Source of the DNA: Ancylobacter amanitiformis
Lineage (GTDB): Bacteria; Pseudomonadota; Alphaproteobacteria; Rhizobiales; Xanthobacteraceae
DNA: 64,000 nt
Assembly: GCF_030814815.1 (NCBI RefSeq)
Contig: NZ_JAUSVR010000002.1
Span: forward strand, 62,001-126,000
Direction: 5' to 3'
Shown here: one piece after another, positions 29,124 to 37,605 of the stretch
How positions within the stretch are numbered: position 1 is the first letter of the stretch
Layout of the letters: every line of letters starts with the position of its first letter
Made by a program: the position numbers and the translations under genes
The notes under the pieces: generated by a model
Database searches by the model: none
The model's input: only the letters and a program-made list of their open reading frames with translations
What the model was told of the DNA's origin: nothing

Positions 29124-29142
29124 GTCAATTCCTCCGTTCGAG

Positions 29143-29164
29143 GTGTGATGTAAAGATTTCACAC
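29143..29164. promoter_or_regulatory. Palindrome in the aceA-side promoter region
   Basis: GTGTGA (29143-29148) and TCACAC (29159-29164) are perfect inverted arms around TGTAAAGATT, 20 bases before the 79-residue gene. With the site at 29220-29232 it frames the divergent promoter. It is a candidate operator for the adjacent regulator. Confidence 0.45.
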
Positions 29165-29219
29165 TCGACACGAAGGGGCAATAAATATAGCAGTATGAGC
29201 ATGTTAAGCTGATAAGGCT

Positions 29220-29232
29220 TGTAAAGTTTACA
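29220..29232. promoter_or_regulatory. TGTAAAGTTTACA operator-like palindrome
   Basis: Perfect 13-base palindrome (TGTAAA-G-TTTACA), 35 bases before the regulator start. A further TTTGTAAA half-site lies at about 29240-29247, and GTTTACAC occurs just after the regulator gene. RamB, a related regulator, binds TTTGCAAA-type sequence, so this is a good candidate autoregulatory and aceA operator. Confidence 0.5.
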
Positions 29233-29267
29233 GGCCTGTTTTGTAAATCGAGCAAAGGACCGGGCCC

Positions 29268-30689
29268 ATGCTCGCCACTGAACCGCGCATCGGCAGCCGC
29301 GTGCAGCGGCTGCGCCGCACCAAGCGTATCTCGCAGGCCGACCTGGCGAATGCACTGGGCATTTCCGCCAGCTATCTCAACCTCATCGAGCATAATCGCC
29401 GGCGCATCACCGTGCCGCTGCTGATGAAGCTGGCGGGCTATTTCGGCATCGAGCCGGGCGAACTGGTCGAGAATGACGAGCCGCGCCTCGTCGGCGACCT
29501 GATGGAGCTGTTCAGCGACGACGTGTTCAGCGAGAACGCGCTGACCAACCAGGATATTCGCGACCTCGCCGCGTCAAATCCGGCGGTCGGGCGGGCGGTG
29601 GTGCGGCTCTTCGACCAGTTCAAGACGCTGCGCGAGGCGCGCCGCACGGGCGCGCCCGGCGCGCCGGACGCGGACGAGGTCGGCTATCATCCCGCGACCG
29701 ATGCGGTCTCCGATTTCATTCAGGAGAACGCCAATCATTTCCCGACGCTGGAGGCGGCGGCCGAACGGGTGCGCCGCGACATCGACTTTGCCTCGGATTC
29801 CTTCGAGTACGGCTTGAAGACCTATCTCGCCAACGTGTTCGGGCTGAACTGGCATTGCGCGTCGCTGCCCGGCGGCATCGCCCGGCGCTATGATGCCAAT
29901 GCGCGCGAACTGATCACCGCCGAGGTGCTGCCGCCCGAATCCGCCCTGTTCGTGGTGGCGCACCAGCTCGGCCTGCTCGCCGCCTCGCGCGAGATCGACC
30001 AACTGATCGAGGGCGGCAACCTCGCCGCCGATGCGGCGATCGTGACGCGCAACGCGCTGGCGAGCTATTTCGGGGCCGCGCTGGTGATGCCCTATGAGCC
30101 GTTCCTCAAGGCCTGCCAGGACACCCGCTACGATATCGAGCGTGTCCAGCGCCGGTTCCGCACCAGCTTCGAGCAGGTGTGCCACCGCATGACCACGCTG
30201 CAGCGCCCGGGCCAGAGCGGCATTCCGCTGCATCTCGTGCGCACCGACATTGCCGGCAACATCTCCAAGCGGTTCTCGCTGTCGGGCATCCATATCTCGC
30301 GCCATTCCGGGGCCTGCCCGCGCTGGAATGTCTACGCGGCCTTCCTCCACCCCGAGCGGATCAATGTGCAGCTCAGCCAGATGCCGGAGGGGCAGCGCTA
30401 TTTCTGCATCGCCAAATCGATCACCAAGGGCGGCTACCGGCACAACGCGCCGCGCCGGCACCTGTCCATCGGGCTCGGCTGCCACATCAGCCATGCCGGG
30501 CAGATGGTCTATTCCGACGGCATCAACCTCAGCGACCCCTCCCAGACGGTGCCGATCGGCGTGGGCTGCCGAATCTGCCCGCGGCTGGATTGCGAGCAGC
30601 GCGCGCAGCCCCCGCTCGATCACCGCTTCACGCTGAACGAGACGGAGAGGGCGGAGAGCTTCTACGCCACCGCACGGCGGAGTGTGTGA
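29268..30689 (+). CDS. ScfR/RamB-like short-chain fatty acyl transcriptional regulator
   Basis: DNA-binding regulator of 473 residues. An N-terminal XRE helix-turn-helix (about residues 8-64: KRISQADLANALGISASYLN) is followed by an ImmA/IrrE-like domain (about 160-290). The C-terminal DUF2083-type domain ends in the conserved cysteine cluster GVGCRICPRLDCEQRAQPP. RamB controls the glyoxylate shunt and ScfR short-chain acyl-CoA metabolism in relatives. Divergence from the aceA-glcB block fits that role, with acetyl-CoA or propionyl-CoA as the probable signal. The ImmA-like domain shows no full HExxH, so it is probably not a protease. Confidence 0.88.
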   Translation: MLATEPRIGSRVQRLRRTKRISQADLANALGISASYLNLIEHNRRRITVPLLMKLAGYFGIEPGELVENDEPRLVGDLMELFSDDVFSENALTNQDIRDLAASNPAVGRAVVRLFDQFKTLREARRTGAPGAPDADEVGYHPATDAVSDFIQENANHFPTLEAAAERVRRDIDFASDSFEYGLKTYLANVFGLNWHCASLPGGIARRYDANARELITAEVLPPESALFVVAHQLGLLAASREIDQLIEGGNLAADAAIVTRNALASYFGAALVMPYEPFLKACQDTRYDIERVQRRFRTSFEQVCHRMTTLQRPGQSGIPLHLVRTDIAGNISKRFSLSGIHISRHSGACPRWNVYAAFLHPERINVQLSQMPEGQRYFCIAKSITKGGYRHNAPRRHLSIGLGCHISHAGQMVYSDGINLSDPSQTVPIGVGCRICPRLDCEQRAQPPLDHRFTLNETERAESFYATARRSV

Positions 30690-30709
30690 AGGGTTTACAC
30701 AGTCGTCCC

Positions 30710-30798
30710 GTCATCCCGGACGGCCGACAGGCCGATCCGGGATCGTAGAAATTGGCGAGCGATCCCGGCTCTGCGGCTTCGCCTTCGGCCGGGATGAC
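30710..30798. repeat. Second GTCATCCCGG / CCGGGATGAC element
   Basis: An 89-bp segment between the convergent regulator and amine-oxidase genes with the same 10-bp inverted ends as 27312-27401. Its interior contains a further GATCCGGGATC / GATCCCGG inverted pair, so it can fold into a branched hairpin. Confidence 0.6.
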
Positions 30799-30821
30799 GA
30801 CCCTGGTCAGGTGAGCCCGCC

Positions 30822-32831
30822 TCAATGGCAGCACGACCCGCCGCCGCCCTTGCGGTCCCCCTTGCCATCCCCCTCGCCGCCGTCCTCGCCTGCGCGATTG
30901 TCGCGGGAATGCGCATTCGTCTCCGGCGGCAGGTCCATGGCGATGTTGGCGGCGAAGAAGCCGTTCGGCTTCAGCAGGAAGCCGGCATATTCCACCGGCA
31001 TGATCGGGAAATCCTCCGGCTTGCACACATGGCTGTGGCCGAAGGAATGCCACAGCACGACATCGGCATTCTCGATTGCGCGGTTCTGCTTCACATAGGC
31101 CGGCAGCCCGCCGCCGCCCGCATTCACATTGGGATAGTCGCCCGAGGCGTATTTCTCCGCGGCATCAAAGGCGGTGACCCAGATGTGCTTCTTGGCGAAG
31201 CCGCCGCGCTGGGCGACGGTCGAGCCCTCCTGCGCCAGCATCACCGGGCTCGGCATGACCACGATCTTGTAGCCCGGCGCCTTGCCGACGCTGTTGGCGA
31301 GGTTGGGATTCTGCACCTTCCAGTAGCGCCCGGTCTCGCCATTGGCCAGTGCCGGGCTGTCCAGCTCGCGCTTGAGCACGCGGCTGCGGGAATCGAACAC
31401 GTTGCCATACGGGTTGTCGTCGCCCCAGGGGCGCGGCACGAATTCGTGCTCGGTCACGGTGTTGCCGCCGCCGTCAATGTCCATGTGCAGGCGCGCATTG
31501 AAGAAATGCTGGTGCGTCGGCCCGCCCAGCCCCTCGTCCACCATGCCGCCCCAGGGGTAGACCTCGCCCGGCGTCACCGCCGCGGTCTGGATGATGCCGG
31601 TGAGCTTGGCCTCCAGCTGGATGGTGCCGTCCTGGTAGAGATACCAGTAGAAGCCGTAATCGTAATTGCCCACCGTGGCGAAGAAGGAAATCACCAGTCG
31701 GCGCGAACGGCGCGTCTCATAGATGCCGTTGCGGAATTCATAGTGCTTCCACAGCGTGCCATAGTCTTCCTCATGCATGCAGATGGCGTTCCGCATGGTG
31801 AAGGGCTGGCCGAGATCATCCGCCGCCGGCACGTCGAAATAATGGATCAGGCCGAGGCAGTCGCAGCCCAGTTCCAGCTGGTTGGCGAGCCGGCCGAGGC
31901 CGTATTCTCCGGCATCGAAGGCGCTTTTCCAGTAGTGGTTGGCGGTGGGGTCGGCATAGGGCACCACCATCTCGGTGACGCTGGCGCGGAAGATCACGGG
32001 GCGCAGCCGGCCCCCCTCGGTGATGCCGAGTTCGTGCAGAACCAGCCCCTCGCGCGGGGTGAAGCCGATGCGGAAGCTCCAGTTCTGCCATGTGACCTGC
32101 CAGCCATCGACGCGGAAGCTGGGCCCTTCCGGCTGCACGATGTTCAGCGGCTTGATGTCGTCGCGTGTGTCGGGGAAAGCCTCGCGGCCGTAATTGCGCT
32201 TCTTCTTCGGCACGGGGACGATCTTCTCCTCGTCCACCAGATGCACCACCCTGTTGGCGACGAGGTCGACCACGGCGACCACGCCCTCGATCGGGTGGGC
32301 ATATCCATTGTCGCGGATGTCCTCGCGCCAGTAGGACACCGCGCGCACGATGCGCCGGCCCTTCTCGAAATCGCGGCCGAAATAGCCGGAGGAGAAGGGG
32401 TCGATCTGCACGAGGGGAATGTCGGCTTCGGTGATGCCGCGCTTGGCCACCGCCGCGCGCCAGCCGGCATCGGCCTTGACGATCTCCTCCGCGCGGATGA
32501 ACTCCTCGATCATGATCGGCGGCTGGCCATAGGGCGGCCGGTCGTTCGGCAGCGTGGTGAAAGAGACCACATGGGCCGTGGCGAGATCGACGATCGCCTC
32601 GCTCGCCTCGCCCGTCGTCACCTCCAGCACCAGCAGGAAGGCGAGGCGGGGCAGGGCGCCACCCGTGCGCCAGGCGGCCAGTTCGGCCTTGGCGGGCTCT
32701 TCCAGTCGGATGATGGGGAAGCGGTGATAGGCCCCGAGCCCCTTGGCGGCGGTCAGAATGGCGACCGCCTGCGCGATCTCGGCAAGGCTCAGCGGGTCGA
32801 GCGGGTGGGTGATGTCGATTTTGGCGTCCAT
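30822..32831 (-). CDS. tynA: Copper-containing primary-amine oxidase
   Basis: Oxidises primary amines to aldehydes, releasing ammonia and H2O2. The protein has 669 residues. The topaquinone-forming tyrosine is Tyr390 in TVGNYDYGF; the catalytic base is the Asp in AFDAGEYGLG. Copper histidines are in GPTHQHFFNARL (HxH) and in HSHVCKPEDFPIMP. There is no signal peptide, so a cytoplasmic location is likely, as in Arthrobacter-type enzymes. The C-terminal tail is charged and Gly-rich and ends in GGGGSCCH. It follows an amine-type permease gene on the same strand. Confidence 0.93.
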   Translation of the reverse strand: MDAKIDITHPLDPLSLAEIAQAVAILTAAKGLGAYHRFPIIRLEEPAKAELAAWRTGGALPRLAFLLVLEVTTGEASEAIVDLATAHVVSFTTLPNDRPPYGQPPIMIEEFIRAEEIVKADAGWRAAVAKRGITEADIPLVQIDPFSSGYFGRDFEKGRRIVRAVSYWREDIRDNGYAHPIEGVVAVVDLVANRVVHLVDEEKIVPVPKKKRNYGREAFPDTRDDIKPLNIVQPEGPSFRVDGWQVTWQNWSFRIGFTPREGLVLHELGITEGGRLRPVIFRASVTEMVVPYADPTANHYWKSAFDAGEYGLGRLANQLELGCDCLGLIHYFDVPAADDLGQPFTMRNAICMHEEDYGTLWKHYEFRNGIYETRRSRRLVISFFATVGNYDYGFYWYLYQDGTIQLEAKLTGIIQTAAVTPGEVYPWGGMVDEGLGGPTHQHFFNARLHMDIDGGGNTVTEHEFVPRPWGDDNPYGNVFDSRSRVLKRELDSPALANGETGRYWKVQNPNLANSVGKAPGYKIVVMPSPVMLAQEGSTVAQRGGFAKKHIWVTAFDAAEKYASGDYPNVNAGGGGLPAYVKQNRAIENADVVLWHSFGHSHVCKPEDFPIMPVEYAGFLLKPNGFFAANIAMDLPPETNAHSRDNRAGEDGGEGDGKGDRKGGGGSCCH

Positions 32832-32860
32832 GGCGGACCTCCCGAACGGATGAGGAAACA

Positions 32861-32880
32861 GGCGGGGCCGCGGCCCCGCC
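32861..32880. terminator. Perfect 20-bp GC palindrome between the 71-residue gene and tynA
   Basis: GGCGGGGCCGCGGCCCCGCC is fully self-complementary, lying 30 bases before the amine oxidase start and 44 bases after the small gene stop. It could limit read-through or act as a binding site. There is no T tract. Confidence 0.35.
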
Positions 32881-32924
32881 GCCGGGATGGGACAGGCGGG
32901 GGCGGCGCCCGCCGGATCACGGGA

Positions 32925-33140
32925 TCAGGGCAGCGAGGCGGCGATGCAGAGCACCGTGTCCATCGGCGCGCCCAGCGCCTCATGCAGGCAGAACAGCGCG
33001 CACAGCGCGTGGCTCTCGACGCTCGCCACGAGGAGCAGGGCGAGCGCCGCCCCGGCGAAGGCGGCGCGGGCGAGATCGCGCGCGAGGCCCTGTGCCGGCG
33101 CGGACATATCCGCGTGGGGGGAGAAGCTGAGCGCGCTCAC
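32925..33140 (-). CDS. 71-residue single-pass membrane protein coupled to the permease
   Basis: Starts at GTG 33140, whose last two bases begin the permease TGA (GTGA overlap), so translation is probably coupled. Reads VSALSFSPHADMSAPAQGLA, then a hydrophobic helix (about residues 28-44), then ALCALFCLHEALGAPMD with a Cys-x3-Cys pair. An internal ATG at codon 12 is an alternative start. No family is recognised. Position between permease and amine oxidase suggests an accessory role in amine uptake or oxidation (inference). Confidence 0.6.
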   Translation of the reverse strand: MSALSFSPHADMSAPAQGLARDLARAAFAGAALALLLVASVESHALCALFCLHEALGAPMDTVLCIAASLP

Positions 33141-34582
33141 GAGAACACCTCCCCGAGGCTGGCATAAAGTTCCGGCCGGCGCTGGCGCAGGAACAGCGAG
33201 AAGCCCGCCCCGATGAGGAAGACCAGCGCAATCCCATAGGGAAAGGCCATCACCAGCGGGCTCTCGCTGCCCGTCAGCAGCGACAGGTTCACCGTCACCA
33301 GCACCAGCGCGCCGACGAGGCCGACAAGGCCGAGCGCGGGGGCGATGAGCGTCGTCCACACGCCATGCCGGGTGGGGGTGACGCGGAAGAAGCGGATCAC
33401 CGCCAGCGAGACCAGCACCTGCACGGCGAGGATGCCGAGCACGGCCAGGGCCGACATGAAGGAGAACACGACCGTATAGGGATCGGCGCCGGACGACACG
33501 AACAGGGCGAGGATCACCGCCGCCACCGCGCTCTGCACATAGCCGGCGACATGGGGCGAGCCGTGCACCCCATGCACCTTGCCCAGGGCCCTCAACGCGA
33601 GCCCCTCGCGGCCGAGCGCGAAGAAATAGCGGTTCAGCGTGTTGTGGAAGGAGAGGATGCAGGCGAACAGCGAGGTGATCAGCAGCAGGTTCATCACCTC
33701 CACCGACCAGCCACCCAGCACCGCACCGGCCGCGGTGAAATAGAAGGTCTCCAGCCCGGTCCCGGCCACGGCCTGCACCTGCGAGGGCCCGTAGAACTGC
33801 ACCGCCGCCCAGGTCGAGAAGGCATAGAACACGGTGATCAGCAGCACCGCGATATAGGTGGCGCGCGGAATTGTCTTCTCCGGCTGCTCGGCCTCCTCGC
33901 CGAAAATCGCCGTGGCCTCGAAGCCGATGAACGAGCCGATGACGAAGACCAGCGCCACGCCGAGGCCCGGCGCGAACACGGTCGCGGGCGCGAAGCTGGA
34001 GAAGGTGAAGCCCTCCGGCCCGCCGCCCTTCGCGAGGATGCCGATGTCCAGGAGCAGCAGGATGGCGATCTCCGCCAGCATGCACACGCCGAGAATGGCC
34101 CCGGAGAAGGCGATGTTGCGCTGGCCGCAGAACATCACCGCCACCAGCGCGACGAGCGCCCACAGCCACCACGGCGCATCAAGGCCCAGCGGCGTGAGCG
34201 CGGCGGCGACGAAGACGCCGAACAGCGCATAGACCGCGATCTGCACCGCGCTGTAGGTGACGAGCGCCACAAAGGCGCCGCCCACCCCGGCCGGCTTGCC
34301 GAGCCCCTGCGCGATATAGGTATAGAACGCGCCGGCCCCGCCGATCTGCCGGCTCATCGCCGCGAAGCCGACGGAGAAGACGAGGTAGAGCAGGCCTGCC
34401 AGCACGAAGGCGCCGGGCACGCCCGCCCCGTTGCCGAAGGCGAAAGCCGCGGGCGAAGCACCCACCACGGCGGTGAGCGGGGCGGCGGCGGCCACCACGA
34501 AGAACACGATATGGGCGAGGCCCACCGAGTTCTTCGCGAGGCGGTCGGGCGGCACGAGCGGCACAGCATCGTTCATGGACAT
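33137..34582 (-). CDS. APC-family amino acid/amine permease
   Basis: Inner-membrane transporter of 481 residues with about twelve hydrophobic helices. It opens with LAKNSVGLAHIVFFVVAAAA and the first-helix motif PLTAVVGASPAAFAFGNGAGVPG, typical of the APC superfamily (AAT/PotE-like). FIGFEATAIFGEEAEQPEKTIPRAT is the consensus amphipathic region. ATG 34582 (MSMNDAVPL) is chosen over upstream residues with no hydrophobic pattern. It diverges from an AraC regulator and leads toward tynA, so the substrate may be a biogenic amine. Confidence 0.9.
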   Translation of the reverse strand: MSMNDAVPLVPPDRLAKNSVGLAHIVFFVVAAAAPLTAVVGASPAAFAFGNGAGVPGAFVLAGLLYLVFSVGFAAMSRQIGGAGAFYTYIAQGLGKPAGVGGAFVALVTYSAVQIAVYALFGVFVAAALTPLGLDAPWWLWALVALVAVMFCGQRNIAFSGAILGVCMLAEIAILLLLDIGILAKGGGPEGFTFSSFAPATVFAPGLGVALVFVIGSFIGFEATAIFGEEAEQPEKTIPRATYIAVLLITVFYAFSTWAAVQFYGPSQVQAVAGTGLETFYFTAAGAVLGGWSVEVMNLLLITSLFACILSFHNTLNRYFFALGREGLALRALGKVHGVHGSPHVAGYVQSAVAAVILALFVSSGADPYTVVFSFMSALAVLGILAVQVLVSLAVIRFFRVTPTRHGVWTTLIAPALGLVGLVGALVLVTVNLSLLTGSESPLVMAFPYGIALVFLIGAGFSLFLRQRRPELYASLGEVFS

Positions 34583-34713
34583 CACGAGACCCCTCTCTCC
34601 ATCTAGGCCAATAATTTCCTGAGAGGAATATCGAGACCCGGCTGGCCCTTGAATTGCTGCGTATGCCGCGAATTCGATACTTCGCGCCAGCGGTGCCACC
34701 GGAGCCGACCATC

Positions 34714-35733
34714 ATGGCAAATGCACCGAATTTAGACGGCCACTTGCCCGCAATCGCTTCAATCCGCGCCTCGGTCCTGCTCAGCGTGGTGGCCCAGCTC
34801 GACCGCCAGACCGGCAAGACCGACATGCTGCTGGCCGGCCATGGCCTGCTGCGCTCACAGCTGGAGGACGCGTACGGCCTCATTCCCATGGCGCGCTACA
34901 TCGCCGTGTTCGAGGACGCGGCGGTGCATGCTGGCGATCCCGTCTTCGGGGCCCGGCTCGGCTCCACCTTCCGGCCCGCCGATATCGGGCCGATCGGCAT
35001 GCTGTTCGCGCTGTCGGCGACCATCCACGCCGCGCTGGCGCGCATGGCCCGGCACGTTGCCGTGGTGCAGGGCGCGACCGGCATCGGCGTGGTCGACGAG
35101 GATGACCGGGTGACGTGGAGCTACCGGCTGGAGGACCCGCGGCTGTGGCCGCGCCGGCAGGATGCGGAATATTCGCTGGCCGCCACCTGCCAGCTGGTGC
35201 GCGGCTGTTTCAGCGCGCGGTGGAACCCGGTCGAGGTGCATTTCGAGCATGGCGCGCCGGTGGATGCCGGCGAACTGCGACGCCTGTTCCGTTGTCCGCT
35301 GCTGTTCGGCCAGTCGGCCAATCGCATCGTGGTCGCCCGTGCCGATGCCGAGCGCGTCTATCGCAGCGAGGATCGCGATCTCATCGCCATATTGGAGCGG
35401 CACGTCGCCGATATCCGCGAAAAGGAGCGGCGGGCCCCGGGCTTCGCCGAGCAGGTGCGGGCGTTGATCGGCATCTATCTCGGGCACAAGCCCATCACGC
35501 TGACCAGCGTGGCGGCCGAGCTGGGCCTGTCCGCGCGCACCCTGCAGCGCCGGCTGGCGGGGGAGGGGCTGTGCCTGCGCGACCTCGTGCGGGCCCAGCG
35601 CCAGGCGATCGCCGCGCACCAGTTCTCCGCCGGCGCGGGCCCCAGCAAGGCGCGGCTCGCCGAGGCGCTGGGCTATGCCGACAGCACCGTGTTCTGGCGC
35701 GCCCGCAAGGCGTGGGACCGGCAGGGCCCGTGA
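34714..35733 (+). CDS. AraC-family transcriptional regulator
   Basis: Regulator of 339 residues. An N-terminal arabinose-binding-like domain (PF12625 type, about residues 15-195) is followed by a C-terminal AraC helix-turn-helix: KPITLTSVAAELGLSARTLQRRLAGEG, then ARLAEALGYADSTVFWRARKAW as the second helix pair. ATG 34714 is preceded by GGAG. The divergent neighbour is the amine permease, so it probably controls permease and tynA. OruR-type regulators share this architecture. Confidence 0.88.
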   Translation: MANAPNLDGHLPAIASIRASVLLSVVAQLDRQTGKTDMLLAGHGLLRSQLEDAYGLIPMARYIAVFEDAAVHAGDPVFGARLGSTFRPADIGPIGMLFALSATIHAALARMARHVAVVQGATGIGVVDEDDRVTWSYRLEDPRLWPRRQDAEYSLAATCQLVRGCFSARWNPVEVHFEHGAPVDAGELRRLFRCPLLFGQSANRIVVARADAERVYRSEDRDLIAILERHVADIREKERRAPGFAEQVRALIGIYLGHKPITLTSVAAELGLSARTLQRRLAGEGLCLRDLVRAQRQAIAAHQFSAGAGPSKARLAEALGYADSTVFWRARKAWDRQGP

Positions 35734-35736
35734 TGG

Positions 35737-35760
35737 GGCCGTCGCCGGGCCGGGACGGCC
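35737..35760. terminator. Hairpin between convergent AraC regulator and MFS genes
   Basis: GGCCGTC (35737-35743) and GACGGCC (35754-35760) form a 7-bp stem whose loop can pair further. It overlaps neither stop codon. No T tract. Confidence 0.4.
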
Positions 35761-35766
35761 TGCGCC

Positions 35767-37395
35767 TCAGTGCTCCGGCGACACGGCCAGGAGATGGCGC
35801 ACCACCGGCCCCTCTTCGAGCAGGTGGAAACGGCGCACCTCCTGCTGCACATCGGCATCGGCATGCGACACCCGCCGATGCTGGCGCAGGTGCTCGGCCC
35901 AGCTCTCCACCATGAACCATTCGGTGATCAGCTCGGGCTCGGCGGCGTCCTCCATCACCCCCCAGGAATAGGCGCCGTCGCGCCGGCGCGAATCCGACAG
36001 CTGCCGCAGCGCGGTGAGGAAAGCCGCGCGCTCCGCCTTCGCCACGCGGTACTCGATGAGGATGAGCACCGGGCCGCGATCGCCCTCCACCGGCTCGGCC
36101 AGCATCGGCTCGGGCCAGTGATGGGAAGGCGTGAGGTCCGCTTCGCCCTTGGGCAGGGCGACGCGATGGACGATCAGCCCGGTGATGACGAGGCCGGCGG
36201 CGGAGGCGAGCAGCGCTCCCGGCAGGCCGATCGCCTGCGCCATGAAGCCCCAGCCGAGGCTGCCGCCCGCCATGGCGCCGTTGAATACCGTGAGGTAGAC
36301 GGCCAGCGCCCGCCCGCGCACCCAGTTGGGCAGGATTGCCTGCGCCGTGGCGTTGAGCGTCGTCAGCGCCACGATCCACGCGCCGCCCATGGCAAGCAGG
36401 ATGACCAGCGCCGCCCATTTTGGCGGGCCCAGCGCCAGCCCGCCGGCGGCGAGGCCGGTGACGAGGGCGCTGGCGAGCATCAGCCCGTCCGGGCCGAGGC
36501 GTTCGCGCAAGGTGGGCAGAACCAGCGCGCCGCCGATGGCCCCGAGCCCGACCGAGCCGAGCAGGATGCCGTAGAACGCCGCGTCACCCCGCAGCAATTC
36601 GCGGGTGACGAGCGGCAGCAGCGCCCAGACCGCGCTGGAAAAGGCGAAGAACACCACCGCCCGCAGCAGCACCACATGCAGTTCGCGGCTGGAGCGGGCA
36701 TAGCGCAGCCCCGCGCGGAAGGCGCCACCGAAGCGCTCGCTGAGCGCGTCCTCGCTGCTGGCCGGGCGCCTCCACCACAGGAGCGCGCCGATGACGATGG
36801 CGTAGCTCGCCACGTCCGCGCCATAGGTGAGCGCCGCGCCGAAGCCGGCAAGCAGCAGCCCGCCCACCGCCGGGCCGATGGAGCGGGCGATGTTGATGCC
36901 GAGCGAGTTGAGCGCCACGGCGCTCTTGAGCTCGCCGCGGGGCACCAGCTCGGGCACGATGGATTGCCAGGTCGGCCCCATCAGCGCCGCGCCGATGCCG
37001 CCGATAAAGGTCAGCATGATCAGCGCCGAGACGGTGATCAGCCCCGAGGCGGAGAGCACCATCAGCGTCGCGCTGACCGAGGCCAGCAGCAGCTGGACGG
37101 CGATGAGGAACTTGCGGCGGTCGAGAATGTCGGAGAGCACGCCGGCGGGAATCGCCAGCAGGAAGATCGGCAGCATGCCGGCCGCCTGCACCGCCGCCAC
37201 CGCGGTGGGCGAGGCCGAGAGGTCCGTCACCAGCCAGGCGCTCGCCACGTCGCGCATGAAGGTGCCGGTATTGCCCAGCACCGTCGCGCCCCACAGCACC
37301 GCGAACACCGTGCGCTTGAGCGGGGCGAAGCTGCCCGCTGCCGGCGCGGGTGGCGGGGGCGGGGCGAGCGGAGCCGCCTTCACGTCGTCGGTCAT
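35767..37395 (-). CDS. MFS exporter fused to an antibiotic-monooxygenase-like C-terminal domain
   Basis: Inner-membrane protein of 542 residues. The first about 410 residues form a twelve-helix major facilitator of the MFS_3/EntS-like group (GNTGTFMRDVASAWLVTDL at residue about 40, then LSDILDRRKFLI). After about residue 430 a cytoplasmic domain carries GDRGPVLILIEYRVAKAER, then WGVMEDAAEPELITEWFMVE and SWAEHLRQHRR. This pattern is the ABM/DUF894-type ferredoxin-like fold. Start ATG 37395 has GAGGAG 5 bases upstream; an ATG at 37422 is possible. Last gene of the cluster from 41413. Confidence 0.86.
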   Translation of the reverse strand: MTDDVKAAPLAPPPPPAPAAGSFAPLKRTVFAVLWGATVLGNTGTFMRDVASAWLVTDLSASPTAVAAVQAAGMLPIFLLAIPAGVLSDILDRRKFLIAVQLLLASVSATLMVLSASGLITVSALIMLTFIGGIGAALMGPTWQSIVPELVPRGELKSAVALNSLGINIARSIGPAVGGLLLAGFGAALTYGADVASYAIVIGALLWWRRPASSEDALSERFGGAFRAGLRYARSSRELHVVLLRAVVFFAFSSAVWALLPLVTRELLRGDAAFYGILLGSVGLGAIGGALVLPTLRERLGPDGLMLASALVTGLAAGGLALGPPKWAALVILLAMGGAWIVALTTLNATAQAILPNWVRGRALAVYLTVFNGAMAGGSLGWGFMAQAIGLPGALLASAAGLVITGLIVHRVALPKGEADLTPSHHWPEPMLAEPVEGDRGPVLILIEYRVAKAERAAFLTALRQLSDSRRRDGAYSWGVMEDAAEPELITEWFMVESWAEHLRQHRRVSHADADVQQEVRRFHLLEEGPVVRHLLAVSPEH

Positions 37396-37471
37396 CGCGC
37401 GCTCCTCGTCGATTTCCGGCACCGGGTGGCGGCCGGCCTCATGCGGGTGTTTTCGGGTGAACTCGGGTTCA

Positions 37472-37545
37472 GTGAAAACGCTTCAGGCATCTGTCTTGGC
37501 GCGTTTTTCCCGCGAACCGGTATCCACTTCGCCCGAAAACGATCC
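37472..37545. repeat. Rhizobial-type interspersed repeat
   Basis: Spans GTGAAAACGCTTCAG, then GCGTTTTTCCCGCGAACCGG and TATCCACTTCGCCCGAAAAC. It resembles the 'CGAACCGGTATCCACTTCG' element common in Hyphomicrobiales genomes. A related, shorter stretch is at 39901-39942. Confidence 0.6.
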
Positions 37546-37605
37546 ATAGCGACCTCCGGAGCGGCGGGCACCGCCGCGCGTGCGGCAATGCCGTCGGCCA
37601 ACGGC

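Noticed and set aside
27312-30798. A CRISPR-like or insertion-sequence reading of the GTCATCCCGG elements
   Set aside because: There are only two copies 3.4 kb apart with no spacers, transposase or target-site duplication seen. A palindromic element reading fits better.
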